A stretch of DNA of 64,000 nucleotides from Costus lasius (Eukaryota > Streptophyta > Magnoliopsida > Zingiberales > Costaceae), in contig CM050451.1 of assembly GCA_027563935.2 (NCBI GenBank), positions 29,899,565-29,963,564 of the forward strand, written 5' to 3'. Under the pieces are notes generated by a model, which worked only from the letters and a program-made list of their open reading frames with translations, was not told where the DNA came from and made no database searches. A program made the translations under genes and the position numbers. Positions 46,063 to 58,799 of the stretch are shown here, in pieces (position 1 is the stretch's first letter; every line of letters begins with the position of its first letter).

Positions 46063-49000
46063 ATGACTATGAACAATAGTAGACTGTCACTGCGATGCCT
46101 TCTAGAGAAGGACAAGTTGGTTGGATCCAACTTGATGGATTAGTATATAAACTTGAGAATCGTTCTCAAGCTTGAAAAGAAGCTCCATGTCCTTAGGCAG
46201 CCTATTCCTGGCCCACTTCCATGCTCGGCCTCAGCGGCTGAGAAAGATGCTTACGATAAGCATCAGGCTGATACTTTGGAGGTTGCACAATTGATGCTAA
46301 CTAACATGTCGCCCGAGCTTCGAGGGCAATATGAATTAAAGAGTGCTTCTGAGATTATTTCTAATCTAAAGCAGCTCTTTGATGAATTTGTTAAGCTCAA
46401 TCCTCCTAAAGTTGAAATTCCATGTGTTGAGCCGATTGGCTTAACAAAGGAAATAGAATTAAAAATGGAAAGGGCGAGAAATAACAGGTACCTATCATGT
46501 GGAGGACCACTTCACATTTTAAAGGACATGGTGCGACTTCAGAATGGGAAGAAGAGAAGCAAGGCTTCGTCTTCATGCTCAGGTATTTATGTTACAGAAG
46601 TCAACCTTTCTACTTCTATGTCATGGGTATTGGATACCGCATGTAGAGCTCATATTTGTACAAATATGCAGGGGCTCAAGAAAAGTAGATCGGTGCAGAC
46701 TGGAGAGATTGATATACGAGTAGGAAACGGGGCACAAGTTGCTGCTGTTGCTGTAGGAGTTTTGACTCTCTCGTTGCCTTCTGGACTTCAACTAGAGTTA
46801 GATAATTGCTATTGTGTACCTTCGCTTACTAAGAACATTGTGACCATTCCTTGCTTGGCAAGGAAAGGATTTAAATTTGAAATAAATAAGAACTCTTGTT
46901 CTTTTTCGTTTGCAAATATGTTCTATGGAAAGGGTACATTATGCAATGGTCTATATGTGTTGGACATGGATAACTCTATATGTAACATAAATCACAAAAG
47001 GACCAAACTGAGTGGTTTAGTTGGTGCTTTCCTATGGCATTGTCGATTAGCCCATATAAACAAGAATCGCATTATACAACTCCATGCAAATGGGTTGTTA
47101 GATTCAAGTTCCTTGGAGGAATTTGACACTTGTGAGCCTTGTTTATTAGGAAAAATGACAAAGGTGCCCTTCACCAAGACAAGTGAGAGGGCAGGAGGTT
47201 TATTGGACCTTATACACAGTGATGTGTGTGGACCATTCAATAAACAAGCCAAAGGAGGACACAACTACTTCATTACCTTTACTGATGATTTCAGTAGGTA
47301 TGGTTATGTCTACTTGATGAGACATAAATCTGAATCCTTTGAGAAATTCAAGGAATTCAAGAATGAAGTAGAGAACCAGCTTGGTATATCCATTAAGGCT
47401 CTTTGATCAGATCGTGGTGGAGAGTACCTGAGTGGTGAGTTCCTTGACTATCTAAAAGAGTGTGGGATTCTATCCCAACTCACTCCGCCTGGAACACCTC
47501 AATGGAATGGTGTGTCTAAAAGGAGAAATCGAACTCTGTTGGACATGGTTCGATGTATGATGAGTCATGCAACTCTACCTCCCTCATTCTGGGGACATGC
47601 ACTAGAGACAGCTTCTCTAATACTGAATAACGTTCCATCTAAGAGTGTCTCAAAGATTCCATACGAGGTATGGAGTGGGAGAAGCCCTAATCTATCTTTT
47701 ATCAAGATCTGGGGATGCGAGGCATATGTCAAGCATCAGGATTCTAGCAAGCAAGAACCTAGATCTGATAAATGTGTGTTTGTGGGGTACCCTAAGGAAA
47801 CTAAGGGTTACTATTTCTATGTTCCCATCGAGAACAAACTTTTGTTGCTCGGGGTGTTGTCTTTCTAGAGAAAGAATTTCTCATGAAAGAAGTTAGTGGG
47901 AGGAAGTTTGACTTGGATGAGGTCCAAGTGCAACCACAAGACATAGAGATGGAACCTGAGCCACCTGTACCAGTTGCTAGGCAACCTGAGGCTCAGACAC
48001 AGGCCCCACGTAGGTCTGGGAGAATTCGTCATGCACCTGAGAGGTATGGGTCGCTGCGGACCCAACATAACAGGATCTTCATCATTGAGGATGAACCCAG
48101 GACTTATGATGAGGCGGTCAGTGGATCGGACTCCGAGAGATGGCTTGAGGCCATGCGATCCGAGATGGATTCCATGTCAACTAACCAAGTCTGGGATTTG
48201 GTTGAGTTACCTGATGGGGTAAAGCCCATAGGGTGTAAATGGGTCTTCAAGAGGAAGACAGACATGGATGACAACATAGTTACCTATAAAGGTAGACTAG
48301 TGGCTAAGGGATTCAAACAAATCCACGGGGTGGATTATGATGAAACCTTCTCGCTAGTTGCCATGTTCAAATCCATTCGGATTCTGCTTGCTATAGCTGC
48401 ATATCATGATTACGAGATATGGTAGATGGATGTGAAGACAGCTTTCCTTAATGGGAAGCTAGCTGAGGATGTGTATATGACAGAACCTGATGGCTTCGTC
48501 CATCCTGTAGAGGCCAATAAGGTCTGCAAGCTAAAGAGATCTATCTATGGATTAAAGAAAGCATCTCAAAGTTGGAATCTTCGATTTGATGAAGCTGTGA
48601 GAGATTATGGCTTTATCAAAAGCGAAGATGACGCCTGTGTATACAGAAAATTCAGTGGGAGCTTGGTGACTTTTCTGGTCTTGTATGTCGATGACATACT
48701 GCTCATCGGGAACGACATCCCTAGTCTTCAAGCTGTGAAGACATGGTTAGGGAAGTGTTTTGAGATGAAAGACTTAGGGGAGGCCGCCTATATCCTAGGC
48801 GTGAGGATCTATAGGGATAGATCCAAGAAGCTCCTAGCCCTTAGTCAGAGTACATACATTGATAAGGTCCTGGAGAGGTTTAGCTTAAAGCAATCTAAGA
48901 AAGGGTACCTTCCAGTGAGACATGGCCTTACTCTCTCAAAGAGCCAGTGTCCCACCACACAGGCTGAGAGGGATGACATGAGTCGAGTACCCTATGCTTC

Positions 49001-49809
49001 GGCAGTAGGATCGATCATGTATGCAATGTTGTGTACTAGACCAGAGTACATACATTGATAAGGTCCTGGAGAGGTTTAGCTTAAAGCAATCTAAGAAAGG
49101 GTACCTTCCAGTGAGACATGGCCTTACTCTCTCAAAGAGCCAGTGTCCCACCACACAGGCTGAGAGGGATGACATGAGTCGAGTACCCTATGCTTCGGCA
49201 GTAGGATCGATCATGTATGCAATGTTGTGTACTAGACCAGATGTGGCTTATGCTGTGAGCATAACCAGCCGATACCAATCCAATCCTGGAATACAACACT
49301 GGGTGGCTGTAAAGAACATCCTGAAGTATCTGAGAAGAACTAAGGATTTGTTCCTAGTCTATGGGGGGCAGGAAGAGCTCAGTATGCAGGGCTACACTGA
49401 TGCATCTTTCCAGTCTGACCCTGACGACATTAGATCGCAGGCCGGCTATGTGTTCAAGATGAATGGAGGCGCTGTGTGCTGGAAGAGCTTCAAGCAATCC
49501 ACCATCGCTGATTCTACAACCGAGGCTGAGTATGTGGCCGCTTTTGAGGCAGCCAAAGAAGCCGTTTGGATAAGGAAGTTCATTTCTGAACTTCAGGTGG
49601 TTCCCAGTGCAGTGGATCCCATTGAAATCTACTGTGATAACAATAGAGCAATTGCACAAGCCAAGGAACCAAGGTCTCATCAAAAATCCAAACACATACT
49701 CAGGAGATTTCACCTGATCAGAGAGATCATCGACAGAGGTGATGTCAAGATTAGTAGAGTTGACACAAAGAACAATCTAGTAGACCCATTGACCAAGGCT
49801 TTGGCGTAG
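46063..49809 (+). pseudogene. Copia-2 gag-pol polyprotein (stops, frameshift, internal duplication)
   Basis: ATG 46063 begins a Gag frame stopped by TAG at 46141-46143, resuming as RIVLKLEKKL. The middle of Gag, including the zinc knuckle, appears deleted (near 46400-46500). Next come protease-region SWVLDTACRAHIC, GAG-pre-integrase LWHCRLAHINKNRI, and integrase with HSDVCGPF and TFTDDFSRYGYVYL. A TGA at 47404-47406 falls where the family has Arg before SDRGGEY. A frameshift occurs near 47845 and a TAG at 48423-48425 (normally Gln). Reverse transcriptase carries YVDDILLIGND. A 196-bp tandem duplication follows, then RNase H (DSTTEAEYVA). The element could move only in trans. Confidence 0.93.
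48846..49237 (+). repeat. Perfect 196-bp tandem duplication inside Copia-2 pol
   Basis: Copies 48846-49041 and 49042-49237 look identical. The junction shows CAGA microhomology. 196 is not a multiple of three, so the reverse-transcriptase frame is lost at the second copy (stop near 49058) and reopened in another frame. Confidence 0.93.
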
Positions 49810-49884
49810 CAGAAGCATGATGGTCACGCTAGAGATATGGGGTTAATATTTCTCAACCTCTAGGTCTTAGTGCAAGTGGGAGAT

Positions 49885-51910
49885 TGTTGGTGTATATGCC
49901 ATAAGGACCTAATTCTGGTCTGTTACTTGTACTACTTGACATTGATATTTATATCATACTGGCATTGTCGTTATCATTATTTGTTTACATCTGCGAACAT
50001 GTACTTATATGATAATGTCCCTGGAGATAGATTGGATCTGTGCTCAAACTATTGTCCCTAGTCAATGTACCTTAGTGGATATGGGATAGCTATGGTACTT
50101 GTAAGACTGGTATATGGGCTGGTTAGGCACGAGGTGCTAACGCAGGCATATGGGTATATCAGTGGTAGATATACTGGACTGACCTGTTGTGAGGCAATGA
50201 CTTGGTGTCACGAGTTATCCTCACAAGTGATAGGAGATGCATTGATCCCTTGACTTGAGGTCATTGGCCATTCTATATGGTTATGGATATACTTTGATAC
50301 AACCTAACGCCTTGCCGTAGTTGGGAGGTAATAACGGTTGTCATTGGGCATGTCACGACCAATATGAGAAGGTCAATGCACAGACATAGGATTTGCCCCT
50401 TCCTAAGGGAAGCATGATATCCATGGAGCTCCTCTATGGTTCTATGACTGAAAGTGTATGGCCATACCCAGGTTAGACCTGATTTAGTCATAGCCATGAG
50501 ATTGGATAGAAACAAGTGGTGACACACTTGGCCAATCAGATATCAGTTCGGCAAAGAGACTGTAATGCATCTGTACCTAGTTGCGATGATAGGGATGTCG
50601 ATGTTGATATCCATTCCGATGACTTGGGTAGCAACGATGCACTACTAGGTGCCACTCACTGCTTGTGGTGACCTTAGGTCAGCATTGCCAACGTCAGAGG
50701 AACCTACAGGGTCGCACACCTTGATACTCGAGTTTTCGTATTGATCGGGAAGCCTTAAGATCAAGTTATTGAATAACTCAGATCTGTTTTGGAGATTTCA
50801 TCAGTGCCAATGGGCCTGATGAGATGGAAGAGAATTATTAGAGCCAACTTCCATTTACGGCATTTTAACCATGGTTAGCCCAATTTGACCATGGGTTAAA
50901 TTGGATTGGATCCAAGGGCTTGGTTAACATGAAAAATGGACCTTGGGCTGGGCCCATTGAAAAGGTTGGGCTTAATGGGCTTAAGGAGAAGAAAAAGGGA
51001 TGGCGCATGCTTAACCCTAGTTAGACTAGGGTTAGCGCCTATGCCTCATGTAAGTTTAATTAATCATGATAAAATATGGGCTAATTAATTAATTAATTAG
51101 AGTCCTATTTTGTGGGATTAAATGGGCTAATTTATTTGAATTAATTAGAGTCCTAATTGGATTAGGATTTAATTAATTAAATAAATAATTAGAGTCCTAA
51201 TTGGATTAGGACTTAATTCAAAAATTTTGAATCTTGTTCAAACCGCCCATATAAGTCCTAATTGGATTAGGACTTGTCTTGATCAAACCGTCCACTTGAA
51301 TCCTAATTAGATTAGGACTTGACCAAGCACCCACATGAGTCCTAATTAGATTAGGACTTGATTCCCTCTTTTCTCTCCTAGCCGCCCATTCAAATTGAAT
51401 TTTGGCCACATCTTAAATAGAGACCTTGGCCGCCCCACTTGATACACAATCTTCTTGGAGGCGTGATCAAAAGTGAGGATGTGAGCAAGGGAAAGGGGCG
51501 AGTGCAAAGGCTTTGGCGTGAGCTCCTCTCATCTTCCATCAAGTGACCGCAAGGGCTTCCTCCTCCTTTCCTCTTCTTGGCGCATACCTTCTTGGCGTTG
51601 GCGCAAGTTGCTTGGAGGACTCTTCTAAGGCTTGGATCTTCTTCCCGAGGCTAGCACCGGGCGTGGAAGAAGAGGACTCGAGGTGATCCGTGTGTGTGAG
51701 ACTGCAGAGGGCGCACGCTTGGGCGCCTCTACGACATCGGCCTCATCTCACTTTAAAGGTATTTTCTATCTCATCGTGTCGACTCCTTCACATGCGATCT
51801 TCACTGGGTTTTTGGGAATGGCCTGTTTCGGGGATATTCTTCCGCTGTGCTGTGTATTTATGTCAATAAAACTCTAAAAATTTGTAAAATATCTCCGGTG
51901 TTTCCCAACA
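49885..51910 (+). repeat. Copia-2 3' LTR
   Basis: 2026 bp, closely matching the 5' LTR apart from small indels and scattered substitutions. The largest indel seen is loss of the TATA-containing stretch near 51415. Palindromic array at 51090-51360. Confidence 0.93.
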
Positions 51911-51915
51911 GTACA

Positions 51916-52619
51916 GCGGAAGCAAATCCCTGAAACAGATCGGTCCCAAAAACCCAGAAGATCGATGCTTGCGAGGGGGTCGACATGATGTAGTGAGAAA
52001 GTACCTTAGAGCAAGATGGAGAGATGCCGATATAAGCTCCCAGGCATGCACCCTCTGTAGTCTCATACACAACGGATCCTCGAGTCCTCTTCTTCCACGC
52101 CCGGTGCTAGCCTCAGGAAAAAGATCCAAGCCTTAGGGTCGTTCTTCTATGCTTGCGCCACCTTCAACGAATATGCGCCAAGGAGAGAAGAAGAGGAGAT
52201 AAAGTCACCAAGCCTTCCAACTAGTTGCGCTAAGAGGAGGAAGAGAAGAGGAAGCTTGCGGCTAGGTTGATGGAAGAGATGCGCCACCAATCCTTGCTCT
52301 TGCCCTTGTTGCTTGCTCACACCAACAGATGAAGAAGCTCTCGCATATGTGGATGAATTATATCAACAAGGGGTGGCAAGGAATAAGATATAGGCGCAAT
52401 AGCATTAAGAGATGCCGCTAGGGTAAGTGGGGAGGCTAATTAGGGTTAGAGGTAAGATAAGTCTCCAAGACTTTTCCATACACCTCTACACATTAGCCAT
52501 ATGCGCTTAGCACTTGCCAAAATAAGTCCAAGAAGCCATATGCCCCCCAAGCCTTGCCATAGAGACAAACATTCCATCCAAGGAAGACGGGGAAGACGCC
52601 AATAGCTTCCTAATGAAGC
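51916..52619 (-). repeat. Copia X 3' LTR, middle segment
   Basis: Lies between Copia-2 and S1. In element sense it reads GACTCGAGGATCCGTTGTGTATG and CTGTTTCAGGGATTTGC, homologous to the distal part of the Copia-2 LTR (51660-51850). No gene. Confidence 0.8.
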
Positions 52620-52624
52620 ACCAT

Positions 52625-54095
52625 TGATGCGTTGTATTTACACCACATTTTAATCTATATTTTGTACTATATTTTAGGCTTAATTGTAAGATTTTATGCA
52701 AATTTTAGTATTTTTACTTCACTTGGCATAGAATCTTCTCTTTTCTTGGTTTTATTGAAAATACATGTAAAAAGTAATGAAAATGATGGATTTCATGAGT
52801 TTTAAAGCCATAACATAATTCCTGAGGAGATCACGAGCTTACACGTCAAATTTGGAGTCAAAATAGTGAAGAACACGATAATTACGGCCTTGGCCGTAAT
52901 TCTAGTGTCGGCCGTAATTTTGGTGTGTGAACAAAGGCGAAAAAATGACTAAGTATGGAAATGCACAGAAATTTTTACGGGTGAAGCCGTGAATCCATCA
53001 CGGTCCGTGAAACTTTCTGTGTACAAAGAGTTGTACATAGAAGCATTTACGGCCTTGGCCGTAAACTCATTACTGACCGCGAAAACATTCGCCCTTCAAG
53101 TTTTTCACTCGGTTCGTCACCAAATCGAACTGGATTTGAACCAAACTTTGTAGAAATGTTCCTTTATGGGTTCCGGACCGATCAACCTATAAAGATTGGA
53201 TTTTTTGAGGGTTCGGGGGGATTTTTGGGACGAGGACGATTGGCGGCGGCGACAGAAGTGAAAATTCAATTTCTGAGCATATTCCGGCGAGATTTCACGC
53301 AAAAGAGAAGTTTGATAAGCTCTTCTTCATCATCAGATCGAGGGGGAAGCAAGTTTAACTATTTTCTTAGTGAATTTCTTGTGATTTCGAGATGATCTAT
53401 ATTTGTTCTTTGTATAAACATGTCGTTTCTTAAGAACATGAGCGAGTAAACCTTTAATTCGGGATTATGGGCATAGCCCGCTGACGTTTATGAATTAATC
53501 TGTATTTTTACTCTATTGATATGATTTTTTATTCATAATTTGATTGAAATTGAGTTTATTCCATAGTTTACCTTGGCCATGTACAAATGCGTTTTAAACG
53601 TTACGAGAAGTACTAGGAGGTGAATCGCAACGTCGAATCCATTTTAATCAAACCTACGAATCCAATCACAAGAGTAGTTTGGATTCGTTTGAAGGATCCA
53701 TTAGGATTTTCATAAAACTTAATGGGTCTAGGTACATTAACTGTCACGAGAGTAGGGAGTTAACGTAGTTAGATACCGGGTTACGCTTCGGGAGGAGGTA
53801 ATCCGTACACTAGGAAAAGTTCCTTTCATGATTATAATTATCTATTCAAAGAGTTAACCTTATATGATTCATACACGTTAGTGCGGTGAAACCCTGAGTC
53901 CCGATCTTCTAGAATTTGAATCTCTCTTCACGCTATTTCCGAATTCCCTCGTACTTAGAGTTCAACACAAACCACTATTTGATTTTGCCTAGATTCAAAC
54001 GAGTTGAGAAGTTGGTACTTAACCGCCTAATCCTCATTGGGAACGATATCTTAATTGTATTACTTCGATAAATCTGTGCCCTTGCGGACGTATCA
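52625..54095. mobile_element. S1: 1471-bp solo LTR in Copia X LTR
   Basis: Starts TGATGCGTTG, ends GACGTATCA, and is flanked by a perfect ACCAT duplication (52620-52624, 54096-54100). No internal sequence, so a product of LTR-LTR recombination. Contains three hairpin cassettes at 52877-53090, two with 9-bp arms and a TT spacer. It also has GGGCATAGCCCGCTG at 53469-53483 and GGTGAAACCC at 53885. Shares layout with S2. Family not assigned. Confidence 0.9.
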
Positions 54096-54100
54096 ACCAT

Positions 54101-55302
54101 GCGCCAACATCATCCCATTATGCCCCAAGGTGCCAATGGGGATAGTTTTCTCCCCATTATGCCCTTATGCCTTCTTATCTCTTCATGATAACTTATTATT
54201 GGGCCTCATTGGGTAATGAACTAGCCCAAACTTCATCACACAAGTTGATTAAGCCATTGAATCCAATCTAATGCAACCCAAAGTCAAATATGACCAACCA
54301 TGGTCAATTTCGGGTCAACCTGCCAAAAGTAAAGTTTGGCTCCAATAAGTTTCTTTCATCTCATTAGGCCCATTGGCATTAATGAAATCTGCCAAATAGA
54401 TCCGAGTTATCCAATAACTTGATCATAAGGCTACCCGATCAATACGAGAACTCGAGTTTCAAGGTGTGCGACCTTGTAGGTTCCTTTGACGTTGGCAGTG
54501 ATGAACTAAGGTCATCACAAGCAGTGAGTGGCACCTAGCAGTGCATCGCTGCTACTTAAGTCATCGGAATGGATATCGATATCGATATCCCCATCATCGC
54601 AACAAGGTACTGATGCATTACAATCTCTTTGCCAAACTGATATCCGATTGGACAAGTATGCCACAACTTGTTTTCACCCAATTTCATGGTCATGACTAAA
54701 TTAGGTTTTCACTCTGTGTATGGCTATACACTTTCAGTCATGCTACTATAGGTGGGTCTGTGGATATCAAGCTTCCCTTAGGAAGGGGCAAATCCTTTAT
54801 CTGTCTATTGATCTTCACATATGGGTTGTGACACACTCAATAACAACTATTATAACCTCCCAACTATGGTGAGGTGTTAGGTTATATCAAAGCATGTCCT
54901 TAACTATATAGAAGAGTCAATGACCTCAAGTCAAGAGATCAATGCATTTGCTGCCACTTGTGAGGATAACTCATGGCACCAAGTCATAGCCTCGCAGCAG
55001 GTCGGTCAAGTATATCTACCACTGACATACCCATATGTCTGCGTTACCACCTTGTGCCTAATCAGCCCATATACTTGTCTCACATGTACCAAAGCTATCC
55101 TATATCCACTAAGATACATTGACTGGGGGCAAGAGTTTGATCACAGATCCAATCTATCTCCATGGACATTATCATGCAAGTACATAATCGCAGATGTAAA
55201 CAAAACATAATAATGACAATGCCAGAATGATGTATAAGAATATCAATGTCAAGTAGTACAAAAGATAGACCAATAATAGGTCTTATGGCATAAACACCAA
55301 CA
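54101..55302 (-). repeat. Copia X 3' LTR, proximal segment
   Basis: In element sense it begins TGTTGGTGTTTATGCCATAAGACC and follows the Copia-2 LTR sequence (49885-51000) with many substitutions. Frames such as 54920-55210 are antisense by-products. Confidence 0.85.
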
Positions 55303-55312
55303 ATCTCCCACT

Positions 55313-57169
55313 TACACTTAGACTTGAAGATTGAGGAATCTCAACCCCATATCCTTCGTATGACCATCATGCTTCTGCTGCGCTAAAGCCTTGGTCAGTG
55401 GGTCTGCTAGATTGTTCTCTGTGTCAACTTTGCTAATCTTGACATCACCTCAGTCAATGATCTCTCTGATCAGGTGAAATCGCCTGAGTGTATGTTTGGA
55501 CCTTTGATGAGACTGTGGTTCCTTTTCTTGTGCAATTGCCCCGTTGTTGTCACAGTAGAGCTCCATGGGATCTACAGCAGTTGGAACCACCTGAAGATCA
55601 GAAATAAACTTCCTTATCCAAACGGCTTCTTTGGCTGCCTTAAAAGCGGCGACATACTCAGCCTCGGTTGTAGAATTAGCAATGGTGGATTGCTTGAAGC
55701 TTTTCTAGCATACGGCACCTCCATTTAAGTTGAACACATAGCCTGCCTACGATCTGAAGTCATCAGGGTTTGACTAGAACGACGCATCAGTGTAGCCCTA
55801 AACACTGAGCTTTTCTTTTCCCCCATAGACCAAGAAAAAAAATTTTTAGTTCTTCTTAGATACTTTAGAATGTTCTTCATAGCACCCAGACTTGGATTGG
55901 ATTGGTATCGACTGGTTATGCTCACAGCATAAGCCACATCTGGTCTAGTACACAACATTGCATACATGATCGATCCTACTGTCGAAGCATAGGACACTCG
56001 ACTTATATCATCCCTCTCAGCCTGTGTGGTGAGAAACTGGCTCTTTGAGAGAGTAAAGCCATGTCTCACTAGAAGGTATCCTTTCTTGGATTGCTCCTAG
56101 TTAAACCTCTCTAGGACCTTATTAATGTAGGTACTCTAACTAAGGGCTAGGAGCCTCTTGGATCTATCCCTGTAGATCCTCACGCCTAGAATGTAGGCGG
56201 CCTCCCCTAAGTCCTTCATCTCAAAACACTTCCCAACCATGTCTTCACAGATTGAAGACCAGGGATGTAGTTTCTGATGAGTAGTATATCATCGACATAC
56301 AAGACCAGAAAAGTCAGCAAGCTCCAACTGAATTTTCTATACACACAGGCGTCATTTTCATTTTTGATAAAGCCGTAATCTCTTACTGCCTCATCAAATT
56401 GAAAATTCCAACTTCGAGATGTTTGCTTTAATCCATAAATGGATTTCTTTAGCCTGCAAACCTTATGGGCCTCTACAGGATGGATGAAGCCATCAGGCTG
56501 TGTCATATACACATCCTATGTCAGCTTCTCATTAAGGAATGTTGTCTTAATATCCATTTGACATATATCATAGTCATGATATGCAGCTATAACATGTAGA
56601 ATCCAAATGGATTTGATCATGACAACTAGCGAGAAGGTTTCATCATAGTCCACCCTGTGGACCTGTCTAAAACCTTTAGCCACAAGTTTACCTTTATAGG
56701 TAACTATGTTGTCATCCATGTCGGTCTTCCTTTTGAAGACCCATTTATAGCCTATGGGTTTTACTCATCAAGCAGCTCAACCAAATCCCAGACTTAGTTA
56801 GCCAACATGGAGTCCATCTCGGATCTCATGGCCTCAAGCCATCTTTCGGAGTCCGATCCAGCGACCGCCTGATCATAGGTCCTGGGTTCATCCTCAATGA
56901 TGAAGATCCCATCGTGTTGGGTTGCCAGCGACCCATACCTCTCAGGTGCACGACGAATCCTCCCAGACCTACGTGGGACCTATGTTTGAGCCTCTCATTG
57001 CCCAGCAACCGGTGCATGTGGCTTAGGTTCCATCTTAGTGTCTTGTGGTTGCACTTGGGCCTCATCCAAGTCAAACTTCCTCCCACTAACTTCTTTCATG
57101 AGAAATTATTTTTCTAGAAAGATAGCACCCCGAGCAACAAAAACTTTGTTCTCGGTAGGGATATAGAAG
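55313..57169 (-). pseudogene. Copia X pol relic (RT/RNase H and connecting part)
   Basis: In element sense from right to left: a linker rich in Pro/Arg (57086-56826), then RT (VTYKGKLVAKGF at about 56705; YVDDILLI at about 56270-56290; KKSIYGLKQTSRSW). After a gap with frameshifts comes RNase H (SRYQSNPS, KYLRRTK near 55900; later segments at 55740-55330). Frames change repeatedly and no complete protein is possible. Interrupted at 57169 by F2, at the phrase YFYIPTENKVF. Confidence 0.88.
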
Positions 57170-57539
57170 TGTTGGGGGGAAAAATGGTTCAGTTTCAATT
57201 TCATGAAAACATAATGCGATCGTTTTCAAATTCACCTTATGGACATAAGACTTTTATTTACGTGGGTTATGGCTCTCAATGAACGCAATCATTCATTGTA
57301 ATTTACCCCTAAGTAGCTTAGGGCACCTTTGATTAAGAGATCTAAACATATAAAATCAAAATAAAAATAAATATTTGGAAGAACAATATCATTCATTCAT
57401 AACATCTACCATAAAAGACTTACAATTTCATTTCAATACAAAGCTTATCATTAGCCAAGATAGCTAAATGATAAAATTCAGAAGTAATCAATGCTTTTCC
57501 CGGTGACGGTTCAGCAAATCAGATTTGATCAATGTGACA

Positions 57540-57840
57540 AATATTCGGCCTAGAAAGGACATATGAATATCTTTGGATCATTCGATAAATATTCGGCCTA
57601 TGAAGGACATGTGAATACTTATCTTTTCAATATGACAGATACTCGGCCTATGAAGGACATGTGAATACTTATCTTTTCAATATGATAGATACTTGGCCTA
57701 TGAAGGACATGTGAGTATTATTGTGTCATTCGATACAACAGATACTCGGCCTATGAAGGACATGTGAGTATATTTGTGTCATTCAATAAATATTCGGCCT
57801 ATGAAGGACATGTGAATACTTATCTTTTCGAGTTAAATAG
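57540..57840. repeat. F2 minisatellite 1 (CTCGGCCTATGAAGGACATG)
   Basis: Six or so units of 55-60 bp containing TCGGCCTATGAAGGACATGTGA separated by short variable stretches. It occupies the position that the 45-bp GGCCGGATAA repeats occupy in E2, but the sequence is different. Confidence 0.85.
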
Positions 57841-58039
57841 ATATTATTTCTGTGAATATCTATTTGATTTCAAGTTTGAGGAATCTGATTTTAGCTGCGA
57901 ATGATACTATAACAATATTGAGGAACTACGCCCCGATACATAGTATCGACGTACGCACCTCCCAAACAATACTGTTAGCACTATGCGACAGCTTAGAGAG
58001 TTAATATATTCTGAATTAGCTTTTGAAGAGCTAAATATT

Positions 58040-58360
58040 TGAAATGTATGAATGAGCCTTTCGGTCAAATATTAGAAATGGAAGAATGGGCCCTTAGGCT
58101 AAATATTCAGATTAAGTGAACGAGCCATTAGGCTAAACGTTCAAATCAAGTGAACGAGCCATTGAGCCAAACGTTCGAAGTAGAGAAATAGGCCATTGGG
58201 CCAAACATTTGAAGTAGCTTTGAGAAAGCTGATGTATCGGAAATAGCCTTGAAATGGCCAGAATATCAAAAATAGCCTTTAAAAGGCTAATATATCAGAA
58301 ATAGCCTTTAGAGGGCTAAAATAGCGAAAATAGTCTTTGGAAGGCTGAAGTATCAGAAAG
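58040..58360. repeat. F2 minisatellite 2 (GAGCCATTAGGCTAAA / AATAGCCTTTAAAAGGCTAA)
   Basis: About nine degenerate units of 30-35 bp. Many are small inverted repeats such as GCCATTAGGC and AGCCTTTAAAAGGCT. Confidence 0.75.
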
Positions 58361-58799
58361 GTTGAATTGCCGGTGTTGGATATCATGTCGAGCCAAGATC
58401 AATAATTGTTTCAGACTTGAAATGATACTTCAATGTTAGAGTTGATTTGAAAGATCTAGATCGCAAAATATTTATTAAATTTGGATCGTCAAATTTATTA
58501 TTTAGAAAATTTTGAATCATTGATTTTGGATTAAATCCTTAATGATGAATCATGTTAACTATTATTTCAGAGTTAATCTAAGCCATTAGATCATCTTGGA
58601 CAAAATCGGATCGTTGGATCCAAATTTCCTTCATGTGACTGTGATACATGTGAACAGAGCTCGCCATGCATCTTTTCGTTCCCAGTTTCCGTCGTACATG
58701 GAATAGATGCTCGGAGGCTTTGATCAGGGACTCAAACTTCCTGCAATTAGCCGGAGTAGTGAGCGGAACTTAGTGCCGGCTGATAACGAGTTGACGCCG

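Larger units (their letters stand above)
42429..51910 (+). mobile_element. Copia-2: full-length Ty1/Copia retrotransposon inserted in Copia X LTR
   Basis: 9482 bp with LTRs 42429-44475 (2047 bp) and 49885-51910 (2026 bp), TGTTGGTG...TTTCCCAACA. It has a perfect duplication GTACA (42424-42428, 51911-51915), primer site TGGTATCAGAGC at 44477 and polypurine tract AAGTGGGAGAT ending 49884. Complete in structure but with a defective gag-pol. Confidence 0.96.

Noticed and set aside
57540..57840. Second CRISPR-like array
   Set aside because: Variable parts are short and repeat-derived; it is a tandem repeat in F2.
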